Numbered from the stretch's first letter, positions 14,719-23,764 are shown. The stretch: DNA of 64,000 bases from JBFXCS01 sp050181915 (GCA_050181915.1 JBFXCS010000004.1:274148-338147); one strand, 5' to 3'. Translations and numbers: made by a program. The notes: generated from the sequence alone by a model not told the origin.

Positions 14719-15607
14719 GGCGGTCCTGCGGCGGGTCGAGCTGCGCGTCGCGCGCCGCCTCGACGGCCTGCTGCAGGGCGAGCGCCGCGGCCGGCGCCCC
14801 GGCCCCGGCGGCGAGCCCGCCGTGACCCGCTCCTACGAGGAGGGCGACGACGTGCGCTGGGTCGACTGGCCGCTGTCGGCGCGCGTGGGCGAGCCGATGG
14901 TGCGCGTGCCCGAGATCGAGCCGGTGCTCACCGCCTGGGCGTTCGTCGACCGCTCCCCGTCGATGGCCTTCGGCACGGTCGGCCAGACGAAGGCCGACCT
15001 CGCCGCCGAGGTGCTGGCCGGGCTCGGCGTGGTGATGCGCCGCCGCGGCGACCGCCTCGGCGTGGTCGCGTCGGCCGCCGGCGGCATCGACCTGGTGCGC
15101 CCCCCGCGGGCCGACCGCCGCGGCCTGGTCGCGGCGCTCGCGGCGGTCGATCGGGTGCCGGTGCCGGAGGAGGGCGGCGGCCGCACGGACCTGGTGTCCG
15201 CCATCGGCGCGCTGGGCCGCATCGCCCGCCACCGCGGCGCCGTCGTCCTCATCTCCGACTTCCCGCTGCAGCCCGGCCTGGAGCGCGCGATCGGCGCGCT
15301 GGGGCGCACGCACGAGATCATCGCCATCGAGGTGCGCGACCCCCGCGAGCGCGACCTGCCGCCCCTGGGCCCCGTGCACCTGCGTGACATGGAGACCGGC
15401 CGGCGGCGGCTGATCGACACCGCCGACCCGCGCTTCCAGCGCCGCTTCGCGCAGGCGGTCGACTCGAGCGACCGCGCGCGCGCCGCCCTGCTCGCCCGCG
15501 CGGGCGCCCGCCACGTGATCGTCGAGAACGGCACCGACTGGGTGCTGCCGCTCGCGCGCTCGCTGTCGCGTCCCACGCCCCGGCAGCGGCAGGTCGTCGC
15601 GCCGTGA
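14699..15607 (+). CDS. DUF58 protein of the MoxR operon
   Basis: 302 residues. The conserved DUF58 motif SYEEGDDVRWVDWPLSARVGEPMV lies at ~43-68, followed by a degenerate VWA-like fold (AFVDRSPSMAFG). This family is nearly always found between moxR and VWA genes and is thought to work as a partner of the ATPase. GTG start at 14699 inside moxR; its stop overlaps the start of the first VWA gene by 4 nt (GTGA). Confidence 0.9.
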   Translation: MAGRSPEAVLRRVELRVARRLDGLLQGERRGRRPGPGGEPAVTRSYEEGDDVRWVDWPLSARVGEPMVRVPEIEPVLTAWAFVDRSPSMAFGTVGQTKADLAAEVLAGLGVVMRRRGDRLGVVASAAGGIDLVRPPRADRRGLVAALAAVDRVPVPEEGGGRTDLVSAIGALGRIARHRGAVVLISDFPLQPGLERAIGALGRTHEIIAIEVRDPRERDLPPLGPVHLRDMETGRRRLIDTADPRFQRRFAQAVDSSDRARAALLARAGARHVIVENGTDWVLPLARSLSRPTPRQRQVVAP

Positions 15608-16551
15608 CCTTCCAGCAGCCCCTGGTCCTGCTCGGCCTGCTGGCCGTGCCGCTGCTGGCGGCGCTCGTGGTGTGGTGGCGCCGCCGCCGCCCGCCGGCGG
15701 GGGTCGCCTTCCCCAGCCTCGACGTGGTGGCCGCGGCCGACCCCGGCCCGCGCCGGCGCCGCCATCTGCCCCTGATCCTGTCGCTGCTGGCCGTGGCCGC
15801 GTTCGTCGTCGCGCTGGCGCGGCCCCAAGGGTACCGCGACGAGCCCCGCGAGCGGGCCACGATCATGCTGGTGGTGGACGTGTCCGGCTCGATGGCCGCC
15901 ACCGACGTCGAGCCGTACCGGCTGCGGGCCGCCCAGGACGCGGCGCTGCGCTTCGCCGACGAGGTGCCCCGCCAGTACCAGGTGGGCCTGGTGAGCTTCT
16001 CGACCCAGGCCAACCTGCTGGTGCCGCCCACCACCGACCGCCAGGCGCTGCGCGAGGCGATCGAGGGCCTCAGCGCCTTCGGCGACACCGCCGTCGGCGA
16101 CGCGATCCTGACCGCCCTCGACGGCATCCGCTCCGCCCAGGGCGGCGTCGAGGAGGGCCGGCCCCTGGAGGCCGCCCGCATCGTGCTGCTCACCGACGGG
16201 GCGAACCGCCGCGGCTCGTCGCCCACCGAGGCGGCCCGGCAGGCCAAGGAGGCCGGCGTGCCCATCTACACCGTCGCCCTCGGCACCCCCGAGGGGGTCC
16301 TCAACGACTCCTTCCGCACGCCGGTCCCGCCTGACCCCGAGGGCCTCGCGGAGATCGCCGACATCACCGGCGGCACCGCCTACGAGAGCCGCGACGCCGA
16401 CTCGGTGCGCGAGGTCTACGAGCATCTCGGCAGCTTCGTCGGCACCGAGCGGGTGCGCAGCGAGATCACCGGCTGGCCGGCGGGGATCGGCGCCGCCCTC
16501 CTCGTGCTCGCCGGCGTGGCCGCCTGGCGCTTCGGGCCGAGGCTGTCGTGA
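15604..16551 (+). CDS. VWA-domain membrane protein (BatA-like)
   Basis: 315 residues: N-terminal hydrophobic segment (LVLLGLLAVPLLAALVVWW), a second one (LPLILSLLAVAAFVVALARP), then an extracytoplasmic von Willebrand A domain with a complete MIDAS motif DVSGSMAATD and Thr/Asp in LTDGAN, and a C-terminal transmembrane helix. This is the BatA/BatB layout known from aerotolerance operons. The metal site mediates protein binding. The following gene is a paralogue in tandem, overlapping by 4 nt. Confidence 0.9.
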   Translation: MTFQQPLVLLGLLAVPLLAALVVWWRRRRPPAGVAFPSLDVVAAADPGPRRRRHLPLILSLLAVAAFVVALARPQGYRDEPRERATIMLVVDVSGSMAATDVEPYRLRAAQDAALRFADEVPRQYQVGLVSFSTQANLLVPPTTDRQALREAIEGLSAFGDTAVGDAILTALDGIRSAQGGVEEGRPLEAARIVLLTDGANRRGSSPTEAARQAKEAGVPIYTVALGTPEGVLNDSFRTPVPPDPEGLAEIADITGGTAYESRDADSVREVYEHLGSFVGTERVRSEITGWPAGIGAALLVLAGVAAWRFGPRLS

Positions 16552-17519
16552 CCTTCCAGTCGGAGAGCTGGCTGTGGGCCCTGCTGCTCCTGCCGCCGCT
16601 CGCCGCCGCGCTGTGGGCCTGGGGGCGCCAGCGCCGCCGGGCGGGCGCGCGGTGGGCCGATCCGGCGGTGATGGCCGTCGGCCCCGGCCGCGGCGTGCGC
16701 GCCGGCCGCGCCGCCGCGGCGCTCGTCGCGCTGCTGGCCGTCGGCGCGGGCGTCGTCGCCCTGGCGCGGCCGTCCGTCGACGCAACCGAGAACGAGCACC
16801 GGAGCGCCGTGGTGCTGACGATCGACGTGTCCAACTCGATGCTGAAGAAGGACCTCGCGCCCGACCGGCTGGAGGCCGCGCTCGACGCCGCCCGGCGGTT
16901 CGTGCGCGAGGCGCCGTCCTCGACCTCGGTGGGCATCGTCACCTTCGCCGACGAGGTGCGGGTGGTGCTGGCGCCGACGCAGGACCGCGACGCCGCGCTG
17001 GCGGCGCTCGACGGCATCGACTCGACCCGCGAGGGGACGGCGCTCGGCGAGGGGGTCCTCACGGCGCTGTCGGCGCTCCGCTCGGCGGGCGCGGTGCCCG
17101 ACGCGCCGGGCGACCCGTCCGACTCGCCCGGGCGCATCCTGGTGCTCACCGACGGCGCGAACTCGATCCGCAAGGCCACGAGCCCGGCGGCGGCGGCCGA
17201 CCGCGCCGCGCAGGACGGGGTGCCGGTGTACAGCATCCTGCTCGGGAACGACGCCGGCCGCCCGGACCAGCCCCTGCCCGCCGAGACGCTCGCGGGCATG
17301 GCCACCCGCACCGGCGGCCTGTTCGCGCAGAGCACGACCAACGACGACCTGACGGCGGTGTTCTCCGACATCGGCTCGATCGTCGCCCCGGTCGACAAGC
17401 TGCGCGAGCTCAGCGTCTGGTTCGCCGCGGGCGCCCTGGGGCTGCTCGCCCTGGCCGCGGGCCTGCTGGCGCTGGCCCGCCCGCGCGTCCGCCGCGCCAC
17501 CGGGGTGCGGACCGCCTGA
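16548..17519 (+). CDS. VWA-domain membrane protein, tandem paralogue
   Basis: 323 residues with the same layout as the preceding gene: two N-terminal membrane segments, a VWA domain and a C-terminal membrane helix (FAAGALGLLALAAGLLALA). The MIDAS motif reads DVSNSMLKKD, so Gly is replaced by Asn but the metal-binding Asp and Ser residues remain. The two probably form a heteromer served by the MoxR ATPase. The operon ends here; a hairpin follows 38 nt downstream. Confidence 0.9.
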   Translation: MTFQSESWLWALLLLPPLAAALWAWGRQRRRAGARWADPAVMAVGPGRGVRAGRAAAALVALLAVGAGVVALARPSVDATENEHRSAVVLTIDVSNSMLKKDLAPDRLEAALDAARRFVREAPSSTSVGIVTFADEVRVVLAPTQDRDAALAALDGIDSTREGTALGEGVLTALSALRSAGAVPDAPGDPSDSPGRILVLTDGANSIRKATSPAAAADRAAQDGVPVYSILLGNDAGRPDQPLPAETLAGMATRTGGLFAQSTTNDDLTAVFSDIGSIVAPVDKLRELSVWFAAGALGLLALAAGLLALARPRVRRATGVRTA

Positions 17520-17556
17520 GTCGCGCCCGGGCGGGGTGTTTCCTGCCGGATGAACG

Positions 17557-17584
17557 CAAACTGCAACGTTGCAGGTGCAGTTTG
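17557..17584. terminator. Hairpin with nested palindrome after the MoxR/VWA operon
   Basis: CAAACTGCA and TGCAGTTTG form a perfect 9-bp stem around a 10-nt loop, followed by TTGG. A second perfect palindrome, TGCAACGTTGCA, overlaps the left arm, so two alternative structures are possible. The low G+C of this segment stands out. It could be a terminator of the operon, or an operator for the surface-protein gene that starts 112 nt later. Confidence 0.4.
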
Positions 17585-17695
17585 TTGGAGGTTTCGGCAC
17601 CAATTGGGGGTTCACTCGCCACGCCCGCCGGGGGAGGGTGTCGGGAACGACGCGTCGGACGGCGTCCCACGTGATCACCGACAGAAGGCGGACAG

Positions 17696-19117
17696 ATGCG
17701 ACGAGGTACCAGACGAACGTGGTGGGGCGCCGGGCTGCTCGCATTGCTGCTCGCGCTGACGATCCCGTCCGTCGCGTCGGCCATCGGCATCTCGCTGAAC
17801 CGCGCCCCGGCTCCGCCGCAGGCGATCCAGCGAGGCGTCGGCACCGAGCAGATGGACTTCTCGATCACCTACCAGACGGTCGCGCACAGCTACCAGGTGC
17901 TGATCCAGGACCCGGCGGGCAACATCGTCCAGTCGACGACCAACCCGGCCGCGGGCCAGCCCAGCCCGATCAACTCGACCGCGGCCTACGCGCCGCCCCT
18001 CGGCGCGCCCGAGGGCCGCTACCGGGCGACGGTCAACTTCTTCTCCGGCAGCGGCTCGCTCGAGAGCTCGGCGCTCGTCACCTTCGACGTGGCGGCCCAG
18101 CTCGGAACGCTGCAGGTCGTCAAGTACGAGGATCTGAACGGCGACGGGGTCCGCCAGGCCGGCGAGCCCGGGGTGCCCGGCTGGGTCTTCAACCTGACCA
18201 ACCCGCAGGGCAACGACAGCGTCGTGCAGACCGGTCCCGACGGCACGGTCACCATCCCCAACGTCCCGGCCGGGACGTGGCAGGTGGCCGAGGTGGTCGA
18301 TCAGGGCTGGGTGCCCACCTCGCCGCCGAACGGCGTCGGCACGGTGGTCGTGCCGCCGAACGGCGTCGGCACCTTCCTGGCCGGCAACGTGCGGCCCGCG
18401 CCGATCAGCGGCACCGTCTACATGGACGCCAACCGCAACGGGCGCCTCGACCCGGGTGAGGTCGGCCGCGGCGGCGTGAAGCTCACGCTCACGGGCACGC
18501 GCCCGGTCGCCGGCGCGATCGCGCCCAAGGACGTGATCTCGAACGCCGACGGCACGTACCTGTTCCCGGACAACATGCCCGGCACCTACGCGGTCGAGAT
18601 CTCGACCCCCGGCGGGCTCACGCTCACCAGCGCCAAGGTGATCTCGAACATCCAGATCACGTCCGGGGTGGGCAGCCCGAACAACAACTTCGGCCTCGCC
18701 CAGCCGGGCGGCACCACGGCGGGCGGCCCGACGCCGAACATCGGGATCACCAAGACCGGTCCCTCGACCGCGCGGCCGAGCACGGTGTTCGACTACAGCA
18801 TCGTCGTCCGCAACCGCAGCAACTTCACCGCCCGGAACGTCGAGGTCACCGACCTGCTGCCCGACACGCTCACGCTGGTGAGCATCCCCTCGGGCGCGAC
18901 GATCCGGAACGGGGTCATCACATGGGACGTCGGCGATCTGGCGGGCGGCGCCAGCAAGACGCTCACCATCCGCGTGCGGGTCAACCCGAACACGCGGGGC
19001 ACGGTGCGGAACACCGCCACCGTGACCGCCGACAACCTCCCGCCGCGGCGCTCCACCGAGACCACCCAGGTCCTCGGCCCGACGCCCGTGGCGCGCACCG
19101 GCGGCGTGACCGGCTGA
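17696..19117 (+). CDS. Secreted surface protein with SdrD_B and DUF11 domains
   Basis: 473 residues. Signal peptide at ~1-29 (WWGAGLLALLLALTIPSVASA). An N-terminal Ig-like domain is followed by two SdrD_B-type beta domains, each opening with an EF-like calcium loop (DLNGDGVRQAGEPG and DANRNGRLDPGEVG), then a DUF11 domain (NIGITKTGPSTARPSTVFDYSIVVRN). The C-terminus ends PVARTGGVTG: VARTG resembles the LAxTG/LPxTG sorting signal, but no membrane helix or basic tail follows. It probably decorates the cell wall. AAGGCGG precedes the ATG. The last base of its stop is the first base of the L,D-transpeptidase ATG. Confidence 0.85.
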   Translation: MRRGTRRTWWGAGLLALLLALTIPSVASAIGISLNRAPAPPQAIQRGVGTEQMDFSITYQTVAHSYQVLIQDPAGNIVQSTTNPAAGQPSPINSTAAYAPPLGAPEGRYRATVNFFSGSGSLESSALVTFDVAAQLGTLQVVKYEDLNGDGVRQAGEPGVPGWVFNLTNPQGNDSVVQTGPDGTVTIPNVPAGTWQVAEVVDQGWVPTSPPNGVGTVVVPPNGVGTFLAGNVRPAPISGTVYMDANRNGRLDPGEVGRGGVKLTLTGTRPVAGAIAPKDVISNADGTYLFPDNMPGTYAVEISTPGGLTLTSAKVISNIQITSGVGSPNNNFGLAQPGGTTAGGPTPNIGITKTGPSTARPSTVFDYSIVVRNRSNFTARNVEVTDLLPDTLTLVSIPSGATIRNGVITWDVGDLAGGASKTLTIRVRVNPNTRGTVRNTATVTADNLPPRRSTETTQVLGPTPVARTGGVTG

Positions 19118-19908
19118 TGCGGGTGACGCGAATCCGTCCGGCGGCCCTCCCGGGGGCCGCCGGCGTCGCGGCCGCATGCGCTCTCGCGGCGGTCTCCCTC
19201 GTCGGCCCGTCCGCGGTCGCCGGTCCCGACTCCGCCGCGGCCGCCCCGGCGAAGGTCGCGCCGACGCCCATCGCCAGCCGGCCCACCACCAGGGAGGCCT
19301 GGACGGCGCGGATCCTGCTGCCGGTGCACGCGCGCTCGGCGCCGACCGCCAAGGCGCGCAAGATCAGCAAGCTCAGCCCCCTCGCGCCCTACAACAAGCA
19401 GCCCCAGTCGCTGCTCGTCGTGAACGCCCGCTCCACCGTCAGGGACGGGGTCTGGTACCAGGTGCTGCTGCCGTCGCGGCCGAACGACGCCGTCGGCTGG
19501 GTGCCCGACGACGCGGTGAGGGTCAAGAAGACGCCCTACCGGGTGCTGGTGGACCTCTCCGATCGCACCACCGCCCTGATCAAGGCGGGCCGCACCATCG
19601 CGACCTTCCCGTCCGCGGTGGGCACGTCGGCCAACCCGACGCCCGAGGGCCGCTTCGCGCTCAGCGAGTCGGTCAAGCAGCGCCCGGCGAACGGCTTCTT
19701 CGGCACCTACATCCTCACGCTCACCGCCCACTCGGAGAGCCTCAACGAGTTCGACGGCGGCGACGGCCGGGTGGCGCTCCACGGCACCAGCCAGCCTCAG
19801 CTGCTGGGCCAGGCCGTCAGCCACGGCTGCGTGCGCCTGTCGAACGCGGCCGCCACCCGCATCGCCAAGACGGTGCCGCCCGGGGCGCCGGTCGACATCG
19901 TCGAGTAG
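19117..19908 (+). CDS. L,D-transpeptidase (YkuD family), secreted
   Basis: 263 residues. Signal peptide (AAGVAAACALAAVSLVGPSAVA), then an SH3-like domain (~60-140) and the YkuD catalytic domain. The active-site pattern is complete: HGTSQ and SHGCVRLSN with the nucleophilic Cys. Such enzymes make 3-3 peptidoglycan cross-links or attach proteins to peptidoglycan. The start ATG overlaps the stop of the surface-protein gene by one base, so both are made together, which raises the possibility that this enzyme anchors that protein. A strong bidirectional terminator follows. Confidence 0.92.
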   Translation: MRVTRIRPAALPGAAGVAAACALAAVSLVGPSAVAGPDSAAAAPAKVAPTPIASRPTTREAWTARILLPVHARSAPTAKARKISKLSPLAPYNKQPQSLLVVNARSTVRDGVWYQVLLPSRPNDAVGWVPDDAVRVKKTPYRVLVDLSDRTTALIKAGRTIATFPSAVGTSANPTPEGRFALSESVKQRPANGFFGTYILTLTAHSESLNEFDGGDGRVALHGTSQPQLLGQAVSHGCVRLSNAAATRIAKTVPPGAPVDIVE

Positions 19909-19915
19909 CCCCTGA

Positions 19916-19946
19916 CCGGTCCCGCGCGCCCGGCGCGCGGGACCGG
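19916..19946. terminator. Bidirectional terminator hairpin
   Basis: CCGGTCCCGCGCGC and its perfect complement (14 bp) surround a 3-nt loop between the convergent L,D-transpeptidase and glcF genes. It has no T-run on either side but is placed where both transcripts must end. Confidence 0.65.
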
Positions 19947-19958
19947 GCGGTGGAGCGC

Positions 19959-21167
19959 TCAGCCCTCCGGCGGCGCGACCAGCTCGGCCGGATGGGCGAC
20001 CCGGATGCGCGAGCCCAGCTCGCGCAGGCCGGCCTCGATCTGGATGGCGCAGCCCGGGTTCCCCACCGCGACCACGGGTGCCCCGGCCGCGACGACGGCC
20101 TCGGCCTTCTGCCGGCGAAGGCGCGCCGACAGCTCGGGCTGCAGCACGCCGTAGAGGCCGGCGGCGCCGCAGCATCGGCCGCCGTCGCCCAGCTCGACGC
20201 ACTCGGCGCCGGCGCCGGCGAGCATCGCGCGCGGCTCGATGCGCTGGGCGTGCAGGTGATGGCAGGCGTCGTGCACCGCCACCCGTCCCAGATCCCGCCC
20301 GGCCGGCGGCGGCCGCAGCTCGATCAGGTCGCGCACCCGCGACGCCACCGCCTCGGCGCGCGCGGCCCAGCGCGGATCGTCGGCGAGCAGCTCGCCGTAG
20401 GTGCGCATGTGGGCGCTGCACCCGGACGCGTTGACCACGATCACCTCGGCGCCCTCCATCTCGGCGATGCGGGCGCGGGCCATGCGCCGGGCCGCGCCGG
20501 GCTGGCCGTGGTGCATGGCGAGGGCGCCGCAGCAGCCCCCGGCGGGCGGGCGCTCGACGCGGTATCCGGCGGCGGCGACGGCGCGCATCGTGGCGCGCTG
20601 GACCGGTCGGAAGGCCACGTCCATCACGCAGCCGGCGAGCACCATCGCCGGCGGCCCGTCGCCCGCCGCGGCCGGGATGGGCCGGGCCATCTCGCGCAGG
20701 TCGACGGGCGGGGTCGATGCGCGCAGCCGGGCCGGCGCCAGGCGGTCGAGGCGCAGTGCCCGGCCCGCGGCGATCGCCCAGCCGGCGGCCAGCACCAGCC
20801 GCCGCCGCGGCAGCAGGCCCGCGAGGGCCGCCCGGCGCAGCGCGCGCGCCCGGGGCGCCCGGGTGGCCTCGGCCTGGGCGCGCGCCCCCTCGATGAGCCG
20901 GCCGAACGGCACCCCGCTGGGGCAGGCCGCCTCGCAGGCGCGGCAGGCGAGGCACTCGTCCATCATCCGGGTGAAGGACGCGTCCACCTCGGCGCGCCCC
21001 TCCTCCACGGCGCGCATGGCGGCGATGCGCCCCCGCGGCGACGCCGTCTCGAGGCCGGTGAGCCGGAAGGTGGGGCAGTGCGGCAGGCACAGGCCGCACG
21101 AGACGCACTTGACGACGTCCTCCTCGGCCGGGGCCGGGCGGCGCGGGTCCCAGTTGGCCGTGCTCAC
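19959..21167 (-). CDS. glcF: Glycolate oxidase iron-sulfur subunit
   Basis: 402 residues from GTG 21167. Two ferredoxin-type 4Fe-4S motifs lie near the N-terminus (CVSCGLCLPHCP and CLACRACEAACP). Two CCG domains follow, with GCVMD..GGCCGAL and DACHH..GGRCCGAAG. This is the electron-transfer subunit of the membrane-associated glycolate oxidase that makes glyoxylate. It overlaps glcE by 4 nt and is the last gene of glcDEF. Confidence 0.92.
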   Translation of the reverse strand: MSTANWDPRRPAPAEEDVVKCVSCGLCLPHCPTFRLTGLETASPRGRIAAMRAVEEGRAEVDASFTRMMDECLACRACEAACPSGVPFGRLIEGARAQAEATRAPRARALRRAALAGLLPRRRLVLAAGWAIAAGRALRLDRLAPARLRASTPPVDLREMARPIPAAAGDGPPAMVLAGCVMDVAFRPVQRATMRAVAAAGYRVERPPAGGCCGALAMHHGQPGAARRMARARIAEMEGAEVIVVNASGCSAHMRTYGELLADDPRWAARAEAVASRVRDLIELRPPPAGRDLGRVAVHDACHHLHAQRIEPRAMLAGAGAECVELGDGGRCCGAAGLYGVLQPELSARLRRQKAEAVVAAGAPVVAVGNPGCAIQIEAGLRELGSRIRVAHPAELVAPPEG

Positions 21168-22228
21168 GCGACGACCGCCTCGTGGCGCCAGACGAGCATG
21201 GACGGGTTGAGGATCCCGGCGGGGTCGAAGGCGTCGCGCATGCGGCGCATCAGGTGCAGGCCGGGCGACGGCGGCCCCCAGGGGTCGGCGCGCAGCTCGT
21301 CGGGTGCGTCGATCACCTGGGCGTGGCCGCCGGCGCTCACCGCGAGCGCGCGCACCGCGTCGACGTCCCCCGCCGTCTCGACCGCCACGTGGCAGGTGCC
21401 CACGCCCATGCGCGCCTCGTAGTCGAGCCCGGCGTCCTCCAGCGCCGCGGCGAGGGCGCCGAGGCGCGGCGGGGCGACGGAGGCCTCGACGATGCCCCGG
21501 CCGCGAGGCGCCGCGGGCTCGCCCGCCAGCGCGACGGTGCCGTCGGGCGCGGCGACGTCCTCGCGCGGGCCCACCAGCTCCACCGCGACCGCGCCCGGGC
21601 GCAGCAGCACGCACGACGGCCGGGCGGGGCCGGCCAGGGCGCGGGCGGCGATCGCCAGGCGCTCGTCGAGCGGCCCGTCGGCGCCGAACCAGCCGCGCGC
21701 GGCGGGCAGCGGCCACAGCTTCAGGGTCACCTCCACGATCACCCCGAGCGTGCCCAGGGCCCCGACCGCGAGGCGCGGGATGTCGAAACCGGCGACCCCC
21801 TTGACCGTGCGCCCGCCGGCCGTGACGAGGCGCCCGTCGCCGGTGGCGAGCACCACCTGCAGCAGCGAGTCGCGCACCGCGCCGGCGCGCAGGCGCCCGC
21901 GGCCGCTCGCCGCCGCCGACAGCACCCCGCCCACCGTGCTCCCCGGCCGGATCTCGGCCTGGGGCCAGGCCTGCCCGGCGCTCGCGGCGAGGGCGGCGAG
22001 GTCGGCGGCCGGCAGGCCGGCCTCGACGGTCACCGTGAGGTCGGCCGGCTCGTGCGCGATCACCCGCCGCAGGCCCTCGGTCGACACGACGTGCTCGGGG
22101 CGGGGGCCGGGCCACCCGCGCCGCGAGCGCGTGCCGCCGCCCTCCACCGCCACCGGCGCCCCGCGCGCGGCGGCGGCCGCCAGCGCCGAGGCCAGCTCCT
22201 GACGGGAGCGGGGGGCGAGGCGCGTCAC
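21164..22228 (-). CDS. glcE: Glycolate oxidase FAD-binding subunit
   Basis: 354 residues from GTG 22228. An FAD_binding_4 (PCMH-type) domain: VAVEGGGTRS near the N-terminus, RPGSTVGGVLSAAASG, and TVKGVAGFDIPRLAVGALGTLGVI. The C-terminal domain is shorter than that of GlcD, as expected of GlcE. It ends AFDPAGILNP. It overlaps glcD by 4 nt (GTGA) upstream and glcF by 4 nt downstream, so the three subunits are translated in a coupled way. Confidence 0.92.
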   Translation of the reverse strand: MTRLAPRSRQELASALAAAAARGAPVAVEGGGTRSRRGWPGPRPEHVVSTEGLRRVIAHEPADLTVTVEAGLPAADLAALAASAGQAWPQAEIRPGSTVGGVLSAAASGRGRLRAGAVRDSLLQVVLATGDGRLVTAGGRTVKGVAGFDIPRLAVGALGTLGVIVEVTLKLWPLPAARGWFGADGPLDERLAIAARALAGPARPSCVLLRPGAVAVELVGPREDVAAPDGTVALAGEPAAPRGRGIVEASVAPPRLGALAAALEDAGLDYEARMGVGTCHVAVETAGDVDAVRALAVSAGGHAQVIDAPDELRADPWGPPSPGLHLMRRMRDAFDPAGILNPSMLVWRHEAVVA

Positions 22229-23670
22229 AGCCAGGTCCCCGGCGGCAGCGACCCGGCGTCCAGCACCAGCTCGCCGCAGCGGCTGCCCACGGGCAGCACC
22301 TTGTCCGGGTTCAGCCGTCCCTCGGGGTCGAAGGCGTCGCGGGCGCGCGCCTGGGCGTCGAGGTCGACCGGGCTGAAGGTGAGCGGCATGAAGTCCCGCT
22401 TCTCCAGCCCGATGCCGTGCTCGCCCGACAGCACCCCGCCCACCGCCACGCAGGCCTCGATGATCTCGGCGCCGGCCGTGTGCACCCGCTCGACCTGCTC
22501 GGCGTCGCGCCGGTCGAAGGCGATGAGCGGGTGCAGGTTGCCGTCGCCCGCGTGGAACACGTTCATGATCACCAGGTCGTGGGCGGCGGCGATCCGCCCG
22601 ATCCGCTCCAGCACCTCGACCAGCCGGGTGCGGGGCACGACGCAGTCGTGCAGGTAGTAGTTCGGCGCCACGCGGGCCACCGCGCCGAAGGCGCTCTTGC
22701 GGGCCTTCCAGAACAGCGCCCGCTCGGCCTCGTCGCGGGCCACGCGCACGGCGTGCGCGCCGGTCTCGGCGCCCACCCGCTCGATCACGGCCGTGTGCGC
22801 GGCCACCTCGGCCGGGGTGCCGTCGACCTCCACCAGCAGCACCGCGGCGGAGTCGATCGGCAGGTCGGCGTGGACGAAGGCCTCCACCGCCCGGGTCATG
22901 GTGCGGTCCATCATCTCCATCGCCGCCGGGATGACGCCACCCGCGATGATGCCGCCCACCGCCTCGCCGGCGGCCCGCACGGTGGGGAAGTCGAGCAGCA
23001 TGGTGCGCACCTCGCGCGGGTTGCGGGTCAGGCGCACCAGCACCTCGGTGACCACGCCCAGGGTCCCCTCGCCGCCCACCACGAAGCCGCGCAGGTCGTA
23101 GCCCGGCGGGTCCGGGGCCGTGCCGCCCAGGCGCAGCACCTCCCCGTCGCCGAGCACGATCTCCATGCCCAGCACGTGCTGGGCCGTGACCCCGGAGGCG
23201 AGGCAGTGGGGGCCGCCGGCGTTGGTGGCGACGTTGCCGCCGATCGAGCACGCCTGCTGGCTCGACGGGTCGGGGGCGTAGTGCAGGCCCAGGTGGCGCA
23301 CCGCCACGGACAGGTCCAGGTTCAGCACGCCCGGCTGCACCCGGGCGCACGGCACCTCGGGGTCGACCTCCAGCACCCTCGTCATGCGCGCCACCGACAG
23401 GACGATCGCCCCGCCGAGGGGGACGGCGCCGCCGCACAGGCCGGTGCCCGATCCGCGCGGGACGACCGCCACGCCGAGCTCGCGGGCCAGGCGCATGCAC
23501 GCGACCACCTCGGCGGTGGTCTCGGGCAGCACCACCAGGCCGCACTCGCCCTCCGCGATCGACCCGTCCCGGGCGTAGAGGGAGCGCTCCAGGGGATGGT
23601 CGATCACCCGCGTCGGATCGAGGATCCGCTCGAAGCGCGCACGAGGCGCGACGGCCCGGGTCGTCGCCAT
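22225..23670 (-). CDS. glcD: Glycolate oxidase catalytic FAD subunit
   Basis: 481 residues. FAD-binding motifs VVPRGSGTGLCGGA and CSIGGNVATNAGGPH, GYDLRGFVVGGEGTLGVVTEV, and the C-terminal catalytic region NVFHAGDGNLHP and SGEHGIGLEK with the active-site His residues. The end AFDPEGRLNPDKVLP is typical of GlcD/D-lactate dehydrogenase flavoproteins; D-lactate is the alternative substrate, but the glcDEF order supports glycolate. Upstream is a leaderless promoter and then a long palindrome. Confidence 0.93.
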   Translation of the reverse strand: MATTRAVAPRARFERILDPTRVIDHPLERSLYARDGSIAEGECGLVVLPETTAEVVACMRLARELGVAVVPRGSGTGLCGGAVPLGGAIVLSVARMTRVLEVDPEVPCARVQPGVLNLDLSVAVRHLGLHYAPDPSSQQACSIGGNVATNAGGPHCLASGVTAQHVLGMEIVLGDGEVLRLGGTAPDPPGYDLRGFVVGGEGTLGVVTEVLVRLTRNPREVRTMLLDFPTVRAAGEAVGGIIAGGVIPAAMEMMDRTMTRAVEAFVHADLPIDSAAVLLVEVDGTPAEVAAHTAVIERVGAETGAHAVRVARDEAERALFWKARKSAFGAVARVAPNYYLHDCVVPRTRLVEVLERIGRIAAAHDLVIMNVFHAGDGNLHPLIAFDRRDAEQVERVHTAGAEIIEACVAVGGVLSGEHGIGLEKRDFMPLTFSPVDLDAQARARDAFDPEGRLNPDKVLPVGSRCGELVLDAGSLPPGTWL

Positions 23671-23676
23671 TCGCCG

Positions 23677-23682
23677 AGGCTA
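23677..23682 (-). promoter_or_regulatory. -10 box of the glcDEF operon
   Basis: TAGCCT on the minus strand lies 6 nt before the ATG of glcD at 23670, giving a leaderless transcript. Confidence 0.45.
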
Positions 23683-23727
23683 CACCCGCGCGATCGACCG
23701 AACCCGGGGAGGCTCCCTTACGGCGTA

Positions 23728-23764
23728 GTGCCATTTGGCCGTGACCGCCGCGGCCAAATGGCAC
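23728..23764. repeat. Long perfect palindrome, copy 1
   Basis: GTGCCATTTGGCCG (23728-23741) and its exact complement (23751-23764) surround a 9-nt loop. It lies between the stop of the FAD oxidoreductase gene and the glc promoter, both on the minus strand. A second element with 13 of these 14 arm bases occurs at 33756-33798. It has no T-run. It could be a tail-less terminator or a dispersed palindromic repeat. Another palindrome, CCGCTCCGGAGCGG, follows at 23768-23781. Confidence 0.6.

Noticed and set aside
17520..17695. Riboswitch upstream of the surface-protein gene
   Set aside because: The hairpins do not match any class I can recognise, and no conserved ligand-core motifs are visible.
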